From contig CAWVWE010000042.1 of NCBI GenBank assembly GCA_963933975.1, forward strand, positions 1 through 11,059: a stretch of 11,059 bases of DNA, given 5' to 3'. The stretch's first letter is position 1; every line of letters starts with the position of its first letter. Below, in pieces: positions 7,101 through 11,059 of this stretch. The notes beneath the pieces were generated by a model. That model was not told where the DNA came from and did no database searches. It saw nothing but the letters and a program-made list of their open reading frames with translations. Origin of the DNA: UBA10364 sp905182675 (GTDB lineage Bacteria > Bacteroidota > Bacteroidia > Flavobacteriales > Schleiferiaceae). The translations under genes and the position numbers were made by a program.

Positions 7101-8831
7101 AGCTTCTTCTTGACCATTCAAGATACTACCGCCCCGGTGCTTGCTGGATTGATATCCGACACCACGCTGATTGCGCCGCAAGACAGTTGTTCTGTGCCTT
7201 TCGCTTGGACACTGCCTACTATTATTGAAAACTCAACAAACTACACGAGCACAAGTAATACGGCGAGTGCTTCAGGAAACTTTGGGATTGGTACACATAC
7301 CATCTACTACACGGTAACAGATGCTGCCGGTTATACTGATTCTGCAGGGTTCACTATTACTGTGGAAGACCAAAGCGGACCTCAGCTGTATGCAAACACT
7401 CAAGTGCTCACATTAGATGCCATGGGCTTCGCTACTATAAATGTGGGGATGGTTGACAGTGGGTCTTTTGACTGTAGCGGCTTAGATTCATTGTGGCTTA
7501 GTGATACGCTATTTGTTTGTACGGACATTGGCTCACCAGTTGTTTGGTTCTATGGATTAGACAGCTTGGGCTTCACAGACAGCCTTTTAGTACCAATCAC
7601 CATTTTACCAAACCCAGCAGGGGTTATACAAAGCACACTTGCGATCACGGATGTGCTGTGTTATGGAGAATCTTCCGGTGCGGCTAGCATTAGTGCTTCT
7701 GGAGGTAGTTTACCCTACAACTATTCTTGGTCCACAACGGACACCACAGTAAACATTGCCGGACTTTCAGCTGGTAGCTACAGCTACACGGTGAGTGATA
7801 CGAACGGCTGTACTTTTCAGGCAAACTTCTCCGTCAACGAGCCGCCACCTTTCACCGTGAGTACGCTCGCCTCTGACTATAGTGGTTATGGCATCAGCGT
7901 TGAAGGTGGGAACGATGGAACTATTGACGCCACCGTAGCTGGTGGAGTTTCCCCTTACGTATATGACTGGAATAACGGTTATGCTACTACGGAAGACTTA
8001 ACCGGGTTGTTTGAAGGCACCTACTTTGTGATGGTCACGGACAGTAACGGCTGTATGGCTTTAGATACTGTGGTCTTAATTGAACCCGATTACTTCGGGG
8101 TCAGCACAACGGTACTGAGTGACAACATTTGCCCCAACGGATTGGATGGCGCCATCTATGCTGCCTACACTGGAGGTGCAGGGCCTTACATCGTGAGTTG
8201 GTCTAATACAGAAACTACAGATACCATCAGCGGACTAACCTCCGGCACCTATTATGTCGTAGTCGTAGATAACAATGGTGTTATTGCTTCGGATACTAAC
8301 GTGGTTTTTGCCTTGGATGAAGATTGTGATGGCATTCTAAACATTGATGAAGGGGGAATCCCTGGAGCAGGTGGTGGAATGATGGATACGGATGGTGATG
8401 GTATTCCTAACCAGCAGGATACAGACAGTGATGGAGATGGTATTGCGGATGCATTGGAGTTTGATTCCAATAATGACGGAACTGGTTTTGATGACTGTGA
8501 TGGTGATGGCACCCCAGATTTCTTAGATGCTGATAAGTGTACGCCTAAGGCTGCTTCTGTGTTGACACCTGATGGTGATGGTAATAATGATTTCTGGGTG
8601 GTTGAACGGATCGCGCTTTACCCAGGAAGTGTTGCGAAGATTTTCAATAGGCATGGAATACTCGTGTGGGAATCTGATAATTACGCAAATGACTTCAACG
8701 GAAATTCTAATGTACAGACCTTCTTAAACAACGCGACGCAAACATTGCCTACTGGAACCTACTTCTACTATTTGAGATTAGGCGGAGGATTAGATGAAGT
8801 TATTAATGGATACATCTACCTAAACAGATAA
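4146..8831 (+). CDS. large modular surface adhesin-like protein, T9SS type B cargo
   Basis: The preferred start at 4146 gives 1561 residues beginning directly with a signal peptide (MKKRLLFAIASLFAIQG, cleavage near ALSQ at 19-22). An in-frame ATG at 4098 would add 16 charged residues before it, which is less likely. Order, numbered from 4146: an N-terminal beta-rich region (23-255) that I do not recognise; a Bacteroidota surface-protein beta-sandwich (about 258-340, VVVEGRYLTDSVLVTAPAGY); a SprB-like and an Ig-like module (about 344-515); a SprB-type repeat (520-590, WSNGANTEDLTSV); seven hyalin/HYR-type repeats of about 80 residues (593-1154); three SprB-type repeats (1164-1388); Asp-rich calcium-binding TSP3-like motifs (1390-1464); and a gliding-motility-associated C-terminal domain (1467-1561). 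No catalytic domain is visible. The protein is probably exported by Sec, moved across the outer membrane by the type IX system and displayed on the surface, with a likely role in adhesion or gliding. The SprF-like gene begins 4 nt later. Confidence 0.93.
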   Translation: MKKRLLFAIASLFAIQGTALSQTVSISGQSLDFSNPITSSPSTSVGGSCMYDNVVTISGTSYDAIITITAVNNALISDFDQIAATNSNTAAHFSPQVLWIGAGSISYTLDFIEDFTSGTPVPAVLGDFYLTAWDLDGVGPSGAYFETQGLTSYTLGTSSVINYTSSGPGQGTFTNGNTSSNTVGTDGISRVTVGYSSTSSVAFSIGSSGSGSKTHLISGANPTSWFPTSAVETTFPNILTVETLVPFFTCDGTASAAQSVVVEGRYLTDSVLVTAPAGYSVSTTAAGSFSSSLVLSADSTGQLDTTFYLAMNGLAPISNPASVLLTSSGASTATLSVSGIKGGLLGITNFTKSDPTACGANDGTITFNVENVVDGSYVIRYLGGNNTAVVSGGLATVSGLSEGHYTDVILIDANGCSTATGFSVSLLEPIDFTVAYSPSDKELCIGDAATFGAVAVGTTTLQWRNFASNSWSNISSANSSTYTTNALSDTSIYDVQITSATGCRWTSLPVAAQVHPNPSAALVSTPASCPGTTDGSIDLTITAGLSPMSFLWSNGANTEDLTSVASGTYSVTLLDPIGCEGAASVSVSDSDGVAPVVYAMDITVQLDSLGIATITPGDVDSASSDNCSLTLSLDSTTWGCSDIGPHTVMLIGTDGTYSDTAFAVVTVLDTLGPTITCGADTTLYVGIDTSGTGYSWAPAFATDPCGIDTSWASDTAGTWFGIGTHSITSYARDASGNTDSCSFTLTVLDTVAPSFTSCLSDTIMYSDALSCGAELTWMQPLATDNADSVLYSRTDTSGTFFSVGVDTVMIFAMDLSGNTDTCSFTVTIIDTIAPAWDGTLDTLVIQTATDTCGVFTDSVSLTAPTIVEACGLDTLYHNAANYYALGEHDVYWYATDVHGNTDSILQRLVVQETVLPEIYCPGDSITVYADVDSTWTMVTWTGDSVWDNCGIDTSFFSLDKGSYLNIGLYKIDFYAYDLSGNGDTCSFFLTIQDTTAPVLAGLISDTTLIAPQDSCSVPFAWTLPTIIENSTNYTSTSNTASASGNFGIGTHTIYYTVTDAAGYTDSAGFTITVEDQSGPQLYANTQVLTLDAMGFATINVGMVDSGSFDCSGLDSLWLSDTLFVCTDIGSPVVWFYGLDSLGFTDSLLVPITILPNPAGVIQSTLAITDVLCYGESSGAASISASGGSLPYNYSWSTTDTTVNIAGLSAGSYSYTVSDTNGCTFQANFSVNEPPPFTVSTLASDYSGYGISVEGGNDGTIDATVAGGVSPYVYDWNNGYATTEDLTGLFEGTYFVMVTDSNGCMALDTVVLIEPDYFGVSTTVLSDNICPNGLDGAIYAAYTGGAGPYIVSWSNTETTDTISGLTSGTYYVVVVDNNGVIASDTNVVFALDEDCDGILNIDEGGIPGAGGGMMDTDGDGIPNQQDTDSDGDGIADALEFDSNNDGTGFDDCDGDGTPDFLDADKCTPKAASVLTPDGDGNNDFWVVERIALYPGSVAKIFNRHGILVWESDNYANDFNGNSNVQTFLNNATQTLPTGTYFYYLRLGGGLDEVINGYIYLNR
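5922..7607 (+). repeat. seven tandem HYR-type repeats in the adhesin (about 80 residues each)
   Basis: The repeat units begin at a recurring (V/I/T/L/S)xP motif, with start positions 5922, 6156, 6396, 6639, 6885, 7128 and 7374, spaced 77-82 codons apart. The inner five have the HYR subtype with a CGIDTS-like turn, (F)xxGxHxI and a DxSGNTDxCSF ending. The first and last share another subtype: LDxxGxATIxxGxVDSxSxDCS, then CxDIG. DNA similarity is still visible, for example AGTGGAAATAC at 6348 and 6591 (243 bp apart) and a diverged copy at 7080, but the copies have drifted well apart. HYR domains are immunoglobulin-like folds used in adhesion. Confidence 0.85.
7635..8309 (+). repeat. three SprB-type repeats in the adhesin
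   Basis: Three consecutive modules of about 70-80 residues share the pattern: Cys/Gly near the start, (D/S)GxIxAxxxGGxxPYxxxW, an (T/I)xxL(S/T/F)xGTYxVxVxDxNGC centre and an EP ending. This is the SprB repeat pattern known from the Flavobacterium johnsoniae gliding adhesin. The third copy has lost the closing Cys (DNNGV instead of DxNGC). A further copy lies separately before the HYR array (about 5700-5915). Confidence 0.8.
8313..8537 (+). other. Asp-rich calcium-binding (thrombospondin type 3-like) segment
   Basis: The translation contains repeated DxDxDG motifs (DEDCDGI, DTDGDGIPNQQ, DSDGDGIADALEFD, DDCDGDGTPDFLD), as in thrombospondin type 3 repeats, with a Gly-rich insert (GIPGAGGG) between the first two. 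Such segments bind calcium and stiffen. Placed directly before the sorting domain, it probably forms the stalk closest to the cell surface. Confidence 0.8.
8544..8828 (+). other. gliding-motility-associated C-terminal domain (T9SS type B sorting signal)
   Basis: The last 95 residues carry the family signature: LTPDGDGNNDFW near the start, KIFNRHGILVWES in the middle, then LPTGTYFYYLR and a terminal GYIYLNR. This matches the TIGR04131/CHU_C domain that directs proteins to the type IX secretion system. In F. johnsoniae type B cargo such as SprB depends on a PorP/SprF-family protein, and such a gene follows directly here. Confidence 0.93.
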
Positions 8832-8835
8832 CGCC

Positions 8836-9762
8836 ATGAAGATATTTATGACACGAAATATAAAGAACCACCTGACATTAGCTGTTGCTCTTGTTATAGG
8901 ATTGAGCTCATTGACCGTTTATGGACAGCAGCACCCGTCGTTAGACAACTATCTATTCACCCCTGTTTCTATCTCACCGGCTAATGCAGGAATGCAGCAG
9001 CAGGATGTGGTGAGCCTTGTAGATGCCCAGTGGGTTGGAATAAAGGGAGCCCCCAGAACAGGTATTATAAGTGCCGATTACCGGTCGCTAAATGGCTTGG
9101 GTCTTAACATGACCCTGGTTACAGATGCGGTAGGTCCCGCCACCACCTCTTATATGGGATTGAGTGCGGCCTACCACTTGCCCATTTCTGAAGAGGCAAC
9201 GCTAAGCACAGGATTGCGCGTTTCCCTGGGGCGCTCCACTGTAGACTTTAACAATGAGTTTTACTTTGATCTGGTAGATCCAAATATTTACTCCGTTCAA
9301 GGGCCTATGATGGCTAATGTAGACGTGGGTACTACCCTGAATACCAAGAATTTTTATGCTGGGGTAAGTTTCAAGAACCTGAATAGGGCGGAGATCTATC
9401 AAAATAATTATACGGCCCAAGTCCTTCACGTTTTTGGAGGGCACCGCATGGATGTTACTCAGGATTGGGCGCTTACGTCAAGCTTCCTCATGACCGGTAC
9501 CAGTAATTCCCCCGCGGATCTGAATATGCATGCCTATGTAGAGCGGAGCAACACGTGGGGAGTGGGTCTTCATTATAGCCCGGCAGATGAAATGGGCATG
9601 TTATTCCGGGTGAAGCCTACGGATGACTGGCACCTATTTTACCAGTATAACTTCCCATTGACAGAATTGGTTTATGTGACTAGAACCAGTCATGTTGTGG
9701 GGGTCGCCTTTAATGTGATGCAGAAAGTAACATCGTTAACGTCACCAAGATATTTCTTATGA
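8836..9762 (+). CDS. PorP/SprF-family type IX secretion outer-membrane protein
   Basis: A 308-residue protein with a signal peptide (hydrophobic LTLAVALVIGLSSLTVYG, cleavage near residue 30). It then has the PorP/SprF hallmarks: SPANAGM at 47-53, AQWVGIKGAPRT at 64-75, and a series of amphipathic beta-strands ending near the C-terminus, consistent with a 12-16-strand outer-membrane barrel. The length is normal for the family. It begins 4 nt after the adhesin stop and overlaps the next gene by ATGA, so all three are very likely co-transcribed and translationally coupled. Characterised SprF is required for secretion of its neighbouring type B cargo SprB. By analogy this protein probably serves the upstream adhesin. 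It is probably not the core PorP, which usually sits beside porK/L/M/N; those genes are absent here. An alternative start at Met5 (8848) would leave the signal peptide intact. Confidence 0.93.
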   Translation: MKIFMTRNIKNHLTLAVALVIGLSSLTVYGQQHPSLDNYLFTPVSISPANAGMQQQDVVSLVDAQWVGIKGAPRTGIISADYRSLNGLGLNMTLVTDAVGPATTSYMGLSAAYHLPISEEATLSTGLRVSLGRSTVDFNNEFYFDLVDPNIYSVQGPMMANVDVGTTLNTKNFYAGVSFKNLNRAEIYQNNYTAQVLHVFGGHRMDVTQDWALTSSFLMTGTSNSPADLNMHAYVERSNTWGVGLHYSPADEMGMLFRVKPTDDWHLFYQYNFPLTELVYVTRTSHVVGVAFNVMQKVTSLTSPRYFL

Positions 9763-11059
9763 TGCGCTTGAGATTAGATAAAACATGGAGCCTCGTTTGC
9801 TCAGTCGTGGTGTCGCTTCCTTTGATGGCTCAACCTATATTAGAAGAATTGGCCACGCCAGATTCCCTAAACACCTTTATTGTAGGTGTTCCTACCGCAG
9901 ATGATTATGGCGCTGTGCCCTATGGGGCGTCGCATGTGCTGTTCAGCTCAAACCGAGATGCGAATGCTTTTACACCAAAGGATCCCATCACCCATAAGCC
10001 ATTTACTAAGCTGTACCTCATGTCTCTCAAAGACAGAAGCGTCACTCCTTATAAAGGAAATGATGCTATACAGGCACTGAAGTATCACGTGGGACCCGCC
10101 GCACTGCTGCCAGACAGCTCCGGGATCATAATAAACCACAGCAGGCAGAAACCCAATAAGAAGGGAGACCTGGGCATGACGCTGAGCTTCTTCTCTTTTA
10201 GTGGTGAGCCAAGCCGAGAATTATCTTTTGTGCAAGAAGGCGTCAACTACCTACACCCCTACTTTGATGAGGAAAGCTATACGCTGTTCTTTGCCGCTGA
10301 TCAGGGAAAAGGTGGTGATTACGACTTATACGAAACCTCATTCGCCTTTGATGGTGCATGGAGCGAGCCTATGCCCGTTGCCTATGCCAATTCACCTGCT
10401 GACGAGGTCTTTCCTTCCGTTCTCAACAATAACATCTTAGCCTATTCTAGAGCAACCAAGAACTATGGCCTCCAGCTGTTCACTTGGACTTTAGGAGATA
10501 CTGCTGGTGTGGAAATGAATCTCAACGGACGAGGTGATGATTTTAACTTGACCATTATAGATGATAGCACCGCTATGATCTCTCAAAGCAAACGCAAAGG
10601 AGAGGCCGCTAGTTTTATATTCTACACCATTCCCGCGCCAGAACCTGTAGTGGAAGCTGTTGCTATTGAGCTAACAGATACCACCACGGCAGACAGCACG
10701 TTGGTGGGCACAGAAACACTTGGGGAAGAGTCTAACCCATCAACTGAAACTGAACTGACAGAGACAGAAAGTACTACCTCCGTAGCCACAAAAAAAGCGA
10801 ACACAAAATGGGTCACAGATGACTCCCCAGCACCAGGCTCTACAAAAGGGTTTAGCTTGATCGTAGGTGGGTTTATGGACCAGGAAAACGCAGAGGTATT
10901 CCTTGAAGGTATTACAGGCTGGGCGCCAGAGTCTTTTATTGCTAGGCACAATGATAAATACTACGTAGTTCATTCTGTCAGTGACTCCAGAGATCAAGCC
11001 GAGCGCCGTAAATCCGGGGTGACCAAGCGAGGGAATAGAGCTTGGATTTTGAGTTTGGG
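9759..11059 (+). CDS. PorE-like envelope protein: PD40/propeller-like segments plus SPOR domain (3' end outside window)
   Basis: Open from ATG 9759 (or the adjacent in-frame ATG 9762) to the right edge, giving 433 visible residues. A signal peptide spans about 1-24 (SLVCSVVVSLPLMAQ). The Cys at 14 lies mid-helix and is not a lipobox. Residues 40-290 look like part of a beta-propeller of PD40 type: HVLFSSNRDANAF (59-71), YTLFFAADQGKGGDYDLYE (174-192) and WSEPMPVAYANSPADEVFPS (201-220), a pattern shared with PorE and OmpA-family T9SS-linked proteins. A Thr/Glu/Ser-rich linker (about 300-362) leads to a SPOR domain (363 onward: FSLIVGGFMDQENAEVFLEGI, KYYVVHSVSDSRDQAERR, then NRAWIL). SPOR binds peptidoglycan, especially denuded glycan strands. 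The likely place is the periplasm, possibly linking the SprF-like barrel to the cell wall. The reading frame was deduced by direct translation. The true C-terminus is unseen. Confidence 0.85.
   Translation, partial: MMRLRLDKTWSLVCSVVVSLPLMAQPILEELATPDSLNTFIVGVPTADDYGAVPYGASHVLFSSNRDANAFTPKDPITHKPFTKLYLMSLKDRSVTPYKGNDAIQALKYHVGPAALLPDSSGIIINHSRQKPNKKGDLGMTLSFFSFSGEPSRELSFVQEGVNYLHPYFDEESYTLFFAADQGKGGDYDLYETSFAFDGAWSEPMPVAYANSPADEVFPSVLNNNILAYSRATKNYGLQLFTWTLGDTAGVEMNLNGRGDDFNLTIIDDSTAMISQSKRKGEAASFIFYTIPAPEPVVEAVAIELTDTTTADSTLVGTETLGEESNPSTETELTETESTTSVATKKANTKWVTDDSPAPGSTKGFSLIVGGFMDQENAEVFLEGITGWAPESFIARHNDKYYVVHSVSDSRDQAERRKSGVTKRGNRAWILSL
10845..11057 (+). other. SPOR domain of the PorE-like protein
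   Basis: The segment has the two-half SPOR layout: a strand ending in VGGF, a helix with NAExFLEGI, a second strand KYYVVHSV followed by a DSRDQAERR helix, and a final strand WILSL. The Trp-Ile-Leu ending resembles SPOR domains of Bacteroidota. The remainder may extend slightly past the window. Confidence 0.75.

Noticed and set aside
5922..7607. CRISPR-like or satellite array
   Set aside because: The regular 77-82-codon period is within one coding frame and the copies are diverged protein repeats, not identical short repeats with spacers.
8252..8512. Minus-strand frame of 86 residues rich in PSPS and SSS
   Set aside because: It is the antisense reading of the GATGGNGAT-rich calcium-binding segment. 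The low complexity comes from the Asp/Gly codons on the other strand.
9759..9882. Lipoprotein signal in the PorE-like protein (Cys 14)
   Set aside because: The Cys is in the middle of the hydrophobic segment with no L-x-G/A-C lipobox. An ordinary signal peptide ending near LMAQ fits better.
9886..10440. Short plus-strand frames at 9886-10080 and 10201-10440
   Set aside because: They are out of frame inside the continuous coding region starting at 9759, which shows a signal peptide, PD40 motifs and SPOR.
10622..10951. Minus-strand frame with SVSVSSVS pattern
   Set aside because: It is antisense to the Thr/Glu/Ser linker of the PorE-like protein. The repeated Ser/Val is a codon shadow of ACA/GAA runs.

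Overview
The window looks like chromosome of a Bacteroidota bacterium, most likely from the Flavobacteriales or a relative. The evidence is a T9SS type B (gliding-motility-associated) C-terminal domain, a PorP/SprF-family outer-membrane protein, an outer-membrane beta-barrel receptor with a carboxypeptidase-regulatory-like N-terminus, few Shine-Dalgarno sites, and TANNTTTG-like promoter elements. No mobile elements, CRISPR arrays, tRNAs or rRNAs were seen.

Left part (1-3946), all on the minus strand. From the right it holds recO (3221-3946), a prohibitin-type SPFH membrane protein (2243-3055) closed by a strong intrinsic terminator at 2178-2207, a seven-helix TIGR02206/YwaF/TMEM164-like membrane protein (1384-2103), and the 5' part of a TonB-dependent-receptor-like beta-barrel protein (1-1265) that runs off the left edge. 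These look like ordinary chromosomal genes, mostly separately transcribed.

A divergent intergenic region (3947-4145) separates recO from the right part. It carries two 13-bp palindromes of identical 6-1-6 geometry, one of them overlapping the likely recO promoter.

Right part (4146-11059), plus strand. This is a tightly packed three-gene unit: a 1561-residue modular surface protein with a type B T9SS sorting domain; a PorP/SprF-family partner starting 4 nt later; and a signal-peptide protein that overlaps the previous stop by ATGA, with PD40/beta-propeller-like segments, a Thr/Glu/Ser linker and a SPOR domain, cut by the right edge. From what is known of Flavobacterium SprB/SprF, the middle protein is probably the dedicated outer-membrane partner or anchor for secretion of the first. 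The third resembles PorE (propeller plus peptidoglycan-binding domain), but with SPOR where PorE has an OmpA-like domain, and could tie the assembly to peptidoglycan.

The three-gene unit is the most interesting part of the window. It belongs to a known theme (adhesin plus SprF plus envelope anchor). The SPOR substitution and the symmetric repeat layout of the adhesin are the less ordinary aspects. I see no evidence of an entirely new kind of system.
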